Shown here: piece after piece, positions 23,222 to 30,509 of the stretch | Numbering within the stretch: the first letter of the stretch is position 1 | Layout: every line of letters begins with the position of its first letter | Source: CAYGWX01 sp964353855 [NCBI: uncultured bacterium] | GTDB lineage: Bacteria > Edwardsbacteria > CAYGWX01 | NCBI GenBank assembly: GCA_964353855.1 | Contig: CAYGWX010000001.1 | Location: forward strand, 1,504 to 65,503 | Direction of reading: 5' to 3' | Length of the DNA: 64,000 bases | Position numbers and translations under genes: made by a program | The notes under the pieces: model-generated | Told to the model about the DNA's origin: nothing | The model's database searches: none | Seen by the model: the letters and a program-made list of their open reading frames with translations, nothing else

Positions 23222-24469
23222 CTACTTCATCTCTTTGATCTGGCGCTCGAGGACCACGACCTGGCGGTTGACCTGGGCCTTGCGGGCGGAGTCCCGGGCG
23301 GCCTTGAGGAAGGCCTTGGAGATGGTGAGGGCGCGCTTCATGTCCTCGGACCTCCGGGTCTGCTGGCTGTTGGCGTACTCCGACAGAGCGAGATTGTAGC
23401 TGGCATCGTCCAGGCGGGGGCTCTTGGGATAGTTGCGCACCAGGCTGTCATAGTCATTGGCCGCATCGCGATAGGCCTGGTTGGACTGCTTGACCTGGGC
23501 CTCGGCGAAGAGCAGCTCGTCATCCGAGGCTTTTTCCTCACCGGCCCGGGCCCGGATAGAGGGCCCGGCGAGCTTGCCCAGCCGGTCCTCTTCCTTGACC
23601 GGCGCCGGAGCCGAGGCTCCGGTCACAGGAGCGCGGGTCGAGGCCGTGACCTCGGGCTGGAGCCTGGCGAACTCCCCGGCCTTGGCTTTCTCGGGACCCT
23701 CATCCTTTTTCTCCGCAGGGATGCTGGCCACTTTGTCCGCAGCCACGGTCTCGGTCGTGGAAACGAGCCCCTTTTCAGCCCCGCTCCCGGCCCTTCGCTC
23801 GGCGAGGACAGGGGGCTCAGCGGGCTTTCCTCCCGCGATCGTCCTCCCGTCCGCCATGTAGCCTTCGCGACCTCCCCGCTCGGCCTGGGCCATCGGGCGC
23901 TCCATGCGGGAGGCAAGGGAAAGCGATTCCCCGGTCCCGGCGGCTCCGGCCCTGCCCTCCCAATCCCCGGAGGGAGTAGCCGTAGCCATCGGAGCAGGTT
24001 TCGATGAATCGAGAGCAGGCGGGACCTCATTCTTATGAGCTTCCACGGGAGCCTCGCGGGCCGTCTTATAGGAAGGCCGGATCAGGTACGGGCGCTGGTA
24101 GAGATAGATTCCGAACCCGACGACCAGGGCGGAGACCGCCACCCCGCCCATCCAACGGAGTGAGGCGTAAGGAGTGAGGCGTAAGGCGGAAACACCTTTT
24201 ACCCATCTCAAAAAAGTTTCTTTGATCGAAACGGGTCGCTCGCGCTCGATGCCTTGCATGACTTGCTGGGAGAAGGCCGCAAAATAGGATTCGTCCGCGG
24301 GCGAGGGCTCGGCTTCCCGGGTGAGCTTCTCCAGGGCGGCGAGCTGAGCCAGCTCCTCCCGGCACCCGGCGCAGGAGGCGAGGTGGGCTTCAGCCTCTTC
24401 CGAGGCCTTGCCCCGGAGCTCGTTATCCAGAAAGGCGGACAGTTGTTCAGGCGTTAAATGCTTCATCAT
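23222..24469 (-). CDS. anti-sigma factor with zinc-finger (zf-HC2) N-terminus
   Basis: 415-residue membrane anti-sigma factor. The N-terminal cytoplasmic ZAS domain has LSAFLDNELRG, then HLASCAGCREEL (the H-x3-C-x2-C zinc motif near 29-36). One membrane helix (GGVAVSALVVGFGIYLYQ) lies near 108-125. The long periplasmic part is low-complexity (Ala, Pro, Glu, Ser) up to about 300, then a helical TPR-like region (FAEAQVKQSNQAYRDAANDY, YPKSPRLDDASYNLALSEYA) that could sense or bind a partner. It starts 9 nt after the ECF sigma gene it presumably controls. A duplicated 14-mer encodes the segment just before the membrane helix. Confidence 0.85.
   Translation of the reverse strand: MMKHLTPEQLSAFLDNELRGKASEEAEAHLASCAGCREELAQLAALEKLTREAEPSPADESYFAAFSQQVMQGIERERPVSIKETFLRWVKGVSALRLTPYASLRWMGGVAVSALVVGFGIYLYQRPYLIRPSYKTAREAPVEAHKNEVPPALDSSKPAPMATATPSGDWEGRAGAAGTGESLSLASRMERPMAQAERGGREGYMADGRTIAGGKPAEPPVLAERRAGSGAEKGLVSTTETVAADKVASIPAEKKDEGPEKAKAGEFARLQPEVTASTRAPVTGASAPAPVKEEDRLGKLAGPSIRARAGEEKASDDELLFAEAQVKQSNQAYRDAANDYDSLVRNYPKSPRLDDASYNLALSEYANSQQTRRSEDMKRALTISKAFLKAARDSARKAQVNRQVVVLERQIKEMK
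24157..24184. repeat. duplicated 14-mer in frame before the anti-sigma membrane helix
   Basis: GGAGTGAGGCGTAA occurs twice in direct succession. On the coding strand it gives LRLTPYASLR just before the membrane helix. The sequence is of the type found as simple intergenic repeats. Confidence 0.5.
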
Positions 24470-24478
24470 TATAATGCT

Positions 24479-25117
24479 CTATGAACGACGGGACTCCTTC
24501 GCTTCGCTGCGTTCGCCCTCAGAGCGGCACCCCTTCAAGTTGACCGTATCCCCGAGCAGCTCCTTCAGGGCCTGGCGGGCGCGGGAGAGGCGGGACATCA
24601 CGGTCCCGATGGAGATGTCCAGATTCCGGGCGATCTCCTGGTAAGACAGACCCTCCTGGGCCCGGAGCAAAAGCACGCTGCGCTGATGCAGGGGAAGTTT
24701 CTCGATTGCCTCCCCAATCCGGACCTTGAGCTGCGAGGCATCGGCTTCGGCCGTGGGGTCCGTGGACAGGGCCGGGTCCAGGTTCGTGTCGTCCTCGGGC
24801 AGCGCGACCAGCCGCTTCTCCCGGGAGAGATGGTTCAGGGCCAGGTTCACGGCGATCTTGGACAGCCAGAAGTAGAAGTTCCGCCCCTGCTCGTAGCGGC
24901 TGAGGGCGTAATAGGCCCGGATGAAAGCCTCCTGGGCCACGTCGTCGGCGGCGTCGGCGTCGCGGACAAGTCTCTGGGCCAGGCGGTGAACTCTTTTTTG
25001 ATAACGCTTGACAAGAATCTCATAGCTCTTTTGGTCGCCGGAGAGGGTCCGGGAGATGAGGAGATCGTCGGCGGGCTCCGAGGCGGGGCCCCGCTCGCTC
25101 AATGGGGCCTCGCTCAT
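24479..25117 (-). CDS. RNA polymerase ECF-type sigma factor
   Basis: 212 residues. Region 2 is seen in SYEILVKRYQKRVHRLAQRL and DAADDVAQEAFIRAYYAL followed by FYFWLSKIAVNLALNHL. Region 4 is seen in LPLHQRSVLLLRAQEGLSYQEIA and DISIGTVMSRLSRARQALKE. It belongs with RpoE-like ECFs that pair with zf-HC2 anti-sigmas, as here. The last 15 residues (GERSEAKESRRS) are an unusual charged tail encoded by repeat-like sequence rich in GCGAAGC. The upstream 180 bp hold GGAATAAAA about 35 bp before the start, which might be an autoregulated ECF -35 element, but I cannot confirm it. Confidence 0.92.
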   Translation of the reverse strand: MSEAPLSERGPASEPADDLLISRTLSGDQKSYEILVKRYQKRVHRLAQRLVRDADAADDVAQEAFIRAYYALSRYEQGRNFYFWLSKIAVNLALNHLSREKRLVALPEDDTNLDPALSTDPTAEADASQLKVRIGEAIEKLPLHQRSVLLLRAQEGLSYQEIARNLDISIGTVMSRLSRARQALKELLGDTVNLKGCRSEGERSEAKESRRS

Positions 25118-25230
25118 CCCCTGTCCTTTCCGATATAACTACCGCACATGCCGGGGTTTTATTCCCTTGAAAAAGCAGAGGGTCGGGCGACGGTGCAGGA
25201 TGCCGGAAGGGGCAGGTCAGAAGGCAAAGG

Positions 25231-25257
25231 AGTAACGCATGGTAATGTGTTGTAAAG
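25231..25257. repeat. CATTAC-type dispersed repeat (second copy)
   Basis: The reverse complement reads CTTTACAACACATTACCATG then CGTTAC, closely matching 15662-15697. Confidence 0.4.
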
Positions 25258-25299
25258 AGAGGGCCTTTCCGGTCAAGCGGCCCAGGTTCACAGTCGGAA

Positions 25300-25863
25300 T
25301 CAGCCGGGCTTGCCGATCTGCTGACGCATCTCCCGGACGGCGTTAATGGCAGCCTCGTAGCGCCCATCCTTGAGCATGGCGGCGATGAGCAGGATGAAGC
25401 GCTGGCGTTCCTCTGCCCTGGGATCCGGGGGAGAGGCGGCCAGGGCTCCGAAGGAGTCCTCGGGGGTTGGTTTCAGGGCCTCCAGGCTCAGCTCGTGAAT
25501 CTCGCCGTCCTGGGCCTTCGGCAGGGCCGGGGCCGGAGCTTCAACCCCAGCCTCGGTGGACGGCGCACCCAGGGAGTCCAGGGTGAACTCCTTCATCCCG
25601 GCGAACATGTTGTCCCGTTCATTGGCCGCGGGAGGGGAGGACGGAGCCGCCGGGCCGCCGAAACTGACCTCCTGGAACCCGGAGATGCTTCCATCCCGGG
25701 CCATCTTGAGGTTGGGGTTCCCGAGGGTGCCGAGATTGGAGATGCCCGTCTCCTCCGGAGGCGGCTCTTTCAAGACCTGGGGAAAAAGCTCCTCGATGAG
25801 GCTTTTGTCCTCGGGCTTCTTCTCCTTGTTGAGCTGGGTGATCTTCTTCAGGATATCCGCCAT
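25300..25863 (-). CDS. hypothetical protein of the tatA cluster
   Basis: 187 residues, no recognised family. The N-terminus is charged (DILKKITQLNKEKKPEDKSL), the middle is low-complexity (Gly, Ser, Pro, Ala), and the last 45 residues are a helical hairpin (EERQRFILLIAAMLKDGRYE then AAINAVREMRQQIG) that looks like a single TPR-type unit. No signal peptide or membrane helix. It begins 3 nt after tatA ends and is the last gene of the long minus-strand cluster. Confidence 0.65.
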   Translation of the reverse strand: MADILKKITQLNKEKKPEDKSLIEELFPQVLKEPPPEETGISNLGTLGNPNLKMARDGSISGFQEVSFGGPAAPSSPPAANERDNMFAGMKEFTLDSLGAPSTEAGVEAPAPALPKAQDGEIHELSLEALKPTPEDSFGALAASPPDPRAEERQRFILLIAAMLKDGRYEAAINAVREMRQQIGKPG

Positions 25864-25865
25864 GG

Positions 25866-26066
25866 CTACCCTTTCTTCTCCTCTCCGGCCTTCTTCTCTT
25901 CGGGCTGTTTCTCGATCTCGCTGGTGACCTCGTTCATGGACTTCTTGAACTCCCGGACCCCCTGTCCCAGGGAGCGCATGACCTCGGGAATGCGCCGGGC
26001 CCCGAACAGGAGGAGGATGACGATCATGATGATGATGACTTCGCCCCAGCCGATGTTACCGAACAT
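25866..26066 (-). CDS. tatA: Sec-independent protein translocase subunit TatA
   Basis: 66 residues with the TatA plan: a short periplasmic N-terminus (MFGNIGWGE), one membrane helix (VIIIMIVILLLFGARRIPE), the FG hinge followed by an amphipathic helix (VMRSLGQGVREFKKSM) and a charged tail. TatC is not in the window. Start ATG 26066 follows AAGGGGGGAGGTGACAAGGC-type sequence, a strong ribosome site. Confidence 0.92.
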   Translation of the reverse strand: MFGNIGWGEVIIIMIVILLLFGARRIPEVMRSLGQGVREFKKSMNEVTSEIEKQPEEKKAGEEKKG

Positions 26067-26129
26067 GCCTTGTCACCTCCCCCCTTCGGACTTCATGTTT
26101 TCGAAAAAGGAACAGAGGCCCATACTTTT

Positions 26130-26399
26130 CTACTTCATGATATAGGCCGCGAGGGCCATGCCCAAAATGCTCAGGATATTCACCTTCAGGACCCCGCCCA
26201 GGGTCAAAATCAGGAAGGCGAGGTTCAGGTGCAGGGGCCGTTCCGGGTCCACCCCGAGCTGCACCGCCCGCAGGAAGAACTCCTTGACCACGCCCTGGGG
26301 AAGGACCGCGCCCAGGAGCTCGCCCAGGGCGCTGCCCAACAGGGCGCCGATGAACACGGCGAGAAGCAGAATGCTCCAGCTACGGCGACGGAGGGCCAT
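26130..26399 (-). CDS. DUF4321-family small membrane protein
   Basis: 89 residues with two or three membrane helices: SWSILLLAVFIGALLGSALG, NLAFLILTLGGVLKVN and ILSILGMALAAYIMK. The GxxxGxxxGELLG start and the LGxxLxVN...GxALAAYI end fit the DUF4321 family, whose function is unknown. It lies between amrS and tatA on the same strand. Confidence 0.75.
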   Translation of the reverse strand: MALRRRSWSILLLAVFIGALLGSALGELLGAVLPQGVVKEFFLRAVQLGVDPERPLHLNLAFLILTLGGVLKVNILSILGMALAAYIMK

Positions 26400-26460
26400 A
26401 GAATAAAACCATTGAAAATTGAAAATCGAAAAAACTAAATTTTATATTCACAGGTTCCCG

Positions 26461-27483
26461 TTAAGTGGCTCCGATGAAGTCGGCCTGGGCCCCACAAGAC
26501 CGGCATTTGCCCCCGGAGAGGCCCACGACCCTGGTCTGGTATCCCCGGCGCTTGACCCAGAGGGCCTGGCACTGGTAGCAGAAAGTGTCCGAGGTCCCCT
26601 CGACGTGGAGGTTTCCCAGATACACGTAGCGCAGGCGCTTTCGGGCCTTCTCGTAAGCCCGCATCAGGATCTCAGGGGGGGTGGGGGGCAGGGCGAGCTT
26701 GTGGTGGGGGAAGTAGCGCGAGAAGTGCAAAGGGACCTCCACCCCCAGGTCGGCCACCCAGGCGATGAGGCGGTCCAGGTCCTCTTCGGAGTCGTTCAAG
26801 GTCGGGATGAGGAGATTGGTCAATTCGAGGTGGCACTTTTTATAGGACGCCTTGATGGTCTCCAAAACAGGCTCCAGGCGCGCCCCGCACATCTTGCGGT
26901 AAAAACCCTCGGCGGAGGCCTTGAGGTCTATGTTCATGGCATCCACGACAGGCAGGAGCTCTTGAAGCGGTTCCGGATTGATGAACCCGTTGGTCACGAG
27001 CACGTTCACCAGACCGGCTTGGTGGGCCAATCTCCCGGCATCGCGGAGGTATTCGAACCAGATCATGGGCTCGGCATAGGTATAGGAGATGCCGATGGAG
27101 CCGCGCTTCCCGGCCAGGGCCACGAGGTCCTCAGGCGTGACGTAAGCCGTATCGGACTGCTCCTGGGAGATGGTCCAGTTCTGGCAGAACCGGCAGGTCA
27201 GATTGCACCCGTTGGGGCCGGTGGAGAGGATCTCCTTTCCGGGATGGAAGTGGTACAGGGGCTTCTTTTCGATGGGGTCCATGGAGAGCGAGGTGCACTC
27301 CCCGTAGCCTTGGGCGAGGAGCGTTCCCTTCTCGTTCGCGCGGATGCGGCAGATGCCGCTTTTGCCCTCGGCGATGAGGCAGTCGTGGGGGCAGAGGCGG
27401 CAGCGGACCTTTCCGTCCGGCCTCTTTTCGTAATAGGCGGCCTCGACCCTGGTTCTGTTCTCGGGCATCATGAGGGCGTTCAT
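26461..27483 (-). CDS. amrS: AmmeMemoRadiSam-type radical SAM enzyme
   Basis: 340 residues. N-terminal zinc-ribbon-like CRLCPHDCLIAEGKSGICRIR; radical SAM cluster motif CNLTCRFCQNW near residues 93-103; FHFxP-like YHFHPGKEILSTGPNG before it and ISYTYAEPMIWFEYL after it, typical of AmrS. The C-terminus has a CYQC...CRSCGA ribbon. Partners AmmeMemo (amrA/amrB) are not in the window. The product is unknown in the literature as far as I recall. It is 3 nt after the polyprenyl synthase gene. Confidence 0.9.
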   Translation of the reverse strand: MNALMMPENRTRVEAAYYEKRPDGKVRCRLCPHDCLIAEGKSGICRIRANEKGTLLAQGYGECTSLSMDPIEKKPLYHFHPGKEILSTGPNGCNLTCRFCQNWTISQEQSDTAYVTPEDLVALAGKRGSIGISYTYAEPMIWFEYLRDAGRLAHQAGLVNVLVTNGFINPEPLQELLPVVDAMNIDLKASAEGFYRKMCGARLEPVLETIKASYKKCHLELTNLLIPTLNDSEEDLDRLIAWVADLGVEVPLHFSRYFPHHKLALPPTPPEILMRAYEKARKRLRYVYLGNLHVEGTSDTFCYQCQALWVKRRGYQTRVVGLSGGKCRSCGAQADFIGAT

Positions 27484-27486
27484 CGT

Positions 27487-28455
27487 TCAACGCTGCCGGG
27501 CGATGACATAGTCCGCCAGCTCGCCGAGCGACTCCCGGGCCGGGCTGCGGGGAAGGGCCTGGAGGGCCATCCGGGCCTGGTCGGTCGCGGCCCTGGCCTT
27601 GCCCAGGGCGTAATCGATCCCGCCCCAATTCCGGGTGAAGCGGGCGATGTCCTCGAACCCCCCGTCGAGGATATGTTTGGACCGGATGATGGCCCGGGCC
27701 CTGTCGGCCTCCTTCCGGGGCGCGTGCTGCAGGGCGTAAATCAGGGGCAGGGTGATCTTCCCGTCCCGGACATCCGAGGCGACGGGTTTTCCCAGGAAGC
27801 GGGAGTCGCCCACGAAATCGAACACGTCGTCCACGATCTGAAAGGCCGTGCCCCACTGCAGGCCGAACCGGGCCAGGGGGGCCTCGCCGGAGCTCCGGCC
27901 GAAATAGGCCCCGCACTCCGCGGCGGCCGCGAACAGAGAGGCGGTCTTCTCCCGGATGATGGCGAGGTAGTCCTTCTCCCGGATGTCCAGGCTGCCCTTT
28001 CTCTCGGTCTGGCGCAGCTCGCCGTGGCTCATCTGATGAGCGGCCTGGATCAGGCGCAGGGATACCCGCTGAAAGGGCTTCTCTCGCAAAAGCTCGAAGG
28101 CCTTGGAGAAGAGCAGGTCGCCCATCAGGACCGAGATGGAATCCCCCCAGCGCGCGTTCACGGTCGGGACCCCGCGACGCCGTGAGGAGCGGTCCACCAG
28201 GTCGTCGTGCACCAGGGTGGCGGTGTGGATGAGCTCCACGGCGACCGCGGCCTTAACAGCCCTCGTCCCCCGGTAGCCCGAGGCCCTGGACGCCAGAAGG
28301 GTGAGCGCCGGGCGGATGCGCTTGCCCTTGGTCCGGGCGAGGAAACGTCCCACCTCATCCGCGATCCTGAGGTCCGAGCGCAGGAAGCGCTCCAGGCCCT
28401 CCTCCACCCGGGCGAGGTCGGATTGGATGGGCTTCAGGATCTCGTCAAGGCTCAT
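27487..28455 (-). CDS. polyprenyl diphosphate synthase (all-trans, long chain)
   Basis: 322 residues. First Asp-rich motif in HTATLVHDDLVDRSSRRRG near 78-96, second in AFQIVDDVFDFVGD near 215. GKRIRPAL near 45 is the usual start. No small insertion in the first motif, so it is of the octaprenyl/heptaprenyl type that makes side chains for menaquinone or similar quinones; chain length is not predictable by eye. It overlaps ddl by 4 nt. Confidence 0.9.
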   Translation of the reverse strand: MSLDEILKPIQSDLARVEEGLERFLRSDLRIADEVGRFLARTKGKRIRPALTLLASRASGYRGTRAVKAAVAVELIHTATLVHDDLVDRSSRRRGVPTVNARWGDSISVLMGDLLFSKAFELLREKPFQRVSLRLIQAAHQMSHGELRQTERKGSLDIREKDYLAIIREKTASLFAAAAECGAYFGRSSGEAPLARFGLQWGTAFQIVDDVFDFVGDSRFLGKPVASDVRDGKITLPLIYALQHAPRKEADRARAIIRSKHILDGGFEDIARFTRNWGGIDYALGKARAATDQARMALQALPRSPARESLGELADYVIARQR

Positions 28456-29408
28456 GGGCGTAAAAGGGCGCTTTCCAGCATTTCGAGGACCAGCTCGTCG
28501 TAGGAGATGCCGGCGGCATTGGCCTCGGCCGGGAGGTCGGAGAGGTCGGTCATGCCGGGGATGGTGTTGACCTCCAGGATGTAGGGCGTCGCTTTCCGGG
28601 CCTCCACGATGGCGTCCACCCGGGAGAAGCCGTGGCAGCCCAGAGCGCGATGGGCCCTCAGGGCCTGCTCCTGAAGCTCGCGATAGAGCTTCTGGGGCAG
28701 GCGGGCCGGGATGATGAACTCGGTCAGGCCGGGGGTGTATTTGGCTTCCAGGTCGTAGAACTCGTTTTGGGGCACGAGCTCGAGCACGGGCAGGGCGCGG
28801 GCCTTATGGCCGCAGCCCAGGATGCCCACGGTCGCGTTCATGCCCGGAACGTATCGCTCGGCGAGGAGGTCCCCGTACTCGCGGTGTCCTCTCCTGAGGG
28901 AGGGGGCGATTTCCTTCGCTTTGTGCAGGATGATCACTCCGTAGCTCGAGCCCTCCTCAAGGGGCTTGACCACGAGGGGAAGGCCGAGGCTCCGCGGGAG
29001 GGATGCCACGGACGTGGAATTGTTCCTCGGCAGGAAGGCGTACGGCGGCGTGGGGATCTTCTCCCTCTCGAAGATCTTCTTGGAAGCCAGCTTGTTCAGG
29101 GCCAGGGCCGAGGCCAGGACCCCGGAGCCGGTGTAGGGGATGCCGATGAGCTCTAGGAGCCCCTGGATCGTGCCGTCCTCCCCGGGCTTGCCGTGCAGGA
29201 CGACGAAGGCGACCTCGATCTTCTGCTTCCGGAGGTTCAGGGCGATATCCGCGTCCACGTCGATCCCCACGGCCTGGAAGCCCTTGCGCAACAGCGCGGA
29301 AAGGACGTTCCGGCCGGAGCGCAGGGAGACTTCGCGCTCCCGGGAGGTCCCGCCCATCAGGACCCCGACCTTTTTCTTCTTGAGGGTTCGCTGAATCTGC
29401 GTGTTCAT
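28452..29408 (-). CDS. ddl: D-alanine--D-alanine ligase
   Basis: 318 residues, an ATP-grasp ligase for peptidoglycan precursors. VGVLMGGTSREREVSLRSG opens the protein, ALNKLASKKIFEREKIPTP marks the ATP-grasp start, LPLVVKPLEEGSSYGV the phosphate region and GFSRVDAIVEARKATPYILE the metal-binding end, closing with EVNTIPGMTDLSDLP. Overlaps pdxJ and the polyprenyl synthase gene by 4 nt each. Confidence 0.95.
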   Translation of the reverse strand: MNTQIQRTLKKKKVGVLMGGTSREREVSLRSGRNVLSALLRKGFQAVGIDVDADIALNLRKQKIEVAFVVLHGKPGEDGTIQGLLELIGIPYTGSGVLASALALNKLASKKIFEREKIPTPPYAFLPRNNSTSVASLPRSLGLPLVVKPLEEGSSYGVIILHKAKEIAPSLRRGHREYGDLLAERYVPGMNATVGILGCGHKARALPVLELVPQNEFYDLEAKYTPGLTEFIIPARLPQKLYRELQEQALRAHRALGCHGFSRVDAIVEARKATPYILEVNTIPGMTDLSDLPAEANAAGISYDELVLEMLESALLRP

Positions 29409-30124
29409 GAGGTCTTCATCAGCTCCGCCATCTCCCGAACCGCCTGTCCCAGGCCCACGAACACGGCCCGGGCGATGATGGCGTGGCCGATGGAAAGCTC
29501 GGCCATCCAGGGAAGCCGGGCGGCGTGCGAGACGTTCAGGTAGTTCAGGCCGTGCCCGCCGTGGATCTCCAGGCCGAGTTTATGTCCTTCCTCTGCAGCC
29601 TTAGCCAGTTTCTTTAAGGCCTCCGCGCGGGCTTTGGGATCTCTGACCCCGGCGTAGTGGTGGGTGTAGAGCTCCACGCTGTCACAGCCGATGTCCCGGG
29701 CGAGCCTGAGCTGCCTCGCGTCCGGCTCGATAAAGGCCGTGATCCGGATGCGGTGTGTCTTCAGGTCGGCGGCCGCCTTCCTGGCCTCCTTGAAAACGGC
29801 CTTCAGGTTCAGCCCGCCCTCGGTGGTCACCTCCTCGGGTTTCTCGGGAACGAAGCATACCGAATCCGGGACCAGGACCTTCATGATCTCGACCATCTCG
29901 CGCCGGATGGCGTGCTCCACGTTCAGGCCGAAGGGCACTATCTGGCGGAGGATGAGGAGGTCGCGGTCCTTGATATGCCGGCGGTCCTGGCGGAGATGGA
30001 CCGTGATGCCCTCGGCCCCGCCCAGCAGGGCCTCTCCGGCCGCGAAAACGGGTTCGGGCTCGTAGGTCTTGCGGGCCTCGCGAAGCGTGGCGATATGGTC
30101 GATGTTGACGCTGAGACGCGGCAT
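29405..30124 (-). CDS. pdxJ: pyridoxine 5'-phosphate synthase
   Basis: 239 residues. NIDHIATLREAR at residues 7-18 is the PdxJ start; ITVHLRQDRRHIKDRD, FGLNVEHA, VCFVPEKPEEVTTEGGL and the late LEIHGGHGLNYLNV, ELSIGHAIIARAV are all present. The enzyme joins 1-deoxyxylulose phosphate to a 3-amino-2-oxopropyl phosphate, so this organism makes vitamin B6 by the DXP-dependent route. Overlaps ddl by 4 nt. Confidence 0.95.
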   Translation of the reverse strand: MPRLSVNIDHIATLREARKTYEPEPVFAAGEALLGGAEGITVHLRQDRRHIKDRDLLILRQIVPFGLNVEHAIRREMVEIMKVLVPDSVCFVPEKPEEVTTEGGLNLKAVFKEARKAAADLKTHRIRITAFIEPDARQLRLARDIGCDSVELYTHHYAGVRDPKARAEALKKLAKAAEEGHKLGLEIHGGHGLNYLNVSHAARLPWMAELSIGHAIIARAVFVGLGQAVREMAELMKTS

Positions 30125-30131
30125 GACGTAA

Positions 30132-30467
30132 CTACGGGGCGGTCGGGAGTTCCTTGGGCTCGGTCGGAGCCGGAGCCGCCGGAGGAGCCTTGGGCCCGAA
30201 GAGCCGCTGAACGATCGGCCAATCCTCGCGGAACAGGATGGAGAGCGGCACCAGGACGACGTAGCCTCCGACCAGGAGGAAGGGCGCGATGACGATGTCT
30301 CCGGTCCCGAGGAAGATGAACCCCAGCGCGATCAGGCCCAGGGCGACGGCGAACAGGATATAGTTCCAGCGGGTGAAGGCGAATCCCTCGGGCTCCTCAG
30401 CCTTTGCTTTCTTCTTATCCTGCGGTCTCTGCTCCGGAGGCTTTTTCTTCTGGATTTTCTTGGCCAT
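30132..30467 (-). CDS. small membrane protein, DUF3098-like
   Basis: 111 residues: a highly basic N-terminal tail (MAKKIQKKKPPEQRPQDKKK), two membrane helices (ILFAVALGLIALGFIFLG and IAPFLLVGGYVVLVPLSILF) and a Pro/Ala-rich C-terminus. The plan resembles DUF3098 proteins of FCB bacteria, but the match is only by eye. No function known. It begins 42 nt after the PBP-activator-like gene. Confidence 0.65.
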   Translation of the reverse strand: MAKKIQKKKPPEQRPQDKKKAKAEEPEGFAFTRWNYILFAVALGLIALGFIFLGTGDIVIAPFLLVGGYVVLVPLSILFREDWPIVQRLFGPKAPPAAPAPTEPKELPTAP

Positions 30468-30509
30468 GAATCCTCTTGATAGGTTAGGTTTTAGAGTTAA
30501 CCGTCCGTC

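Noticed and set aside
26419-28185. Long forward open frame (588 codons) opposite amrS and the polyprenyl synthase gene
   Set aside because: Antisense to two well-identified genes; its translation is Gly/Pro/Val/His-rich with no family features, as expected from high-GC antisense codons. Similar antisense frames (for example 3243-4523, 12366-13382, 46346-47665, 47809-49251, 52004-53539) are rejected for the same reason.
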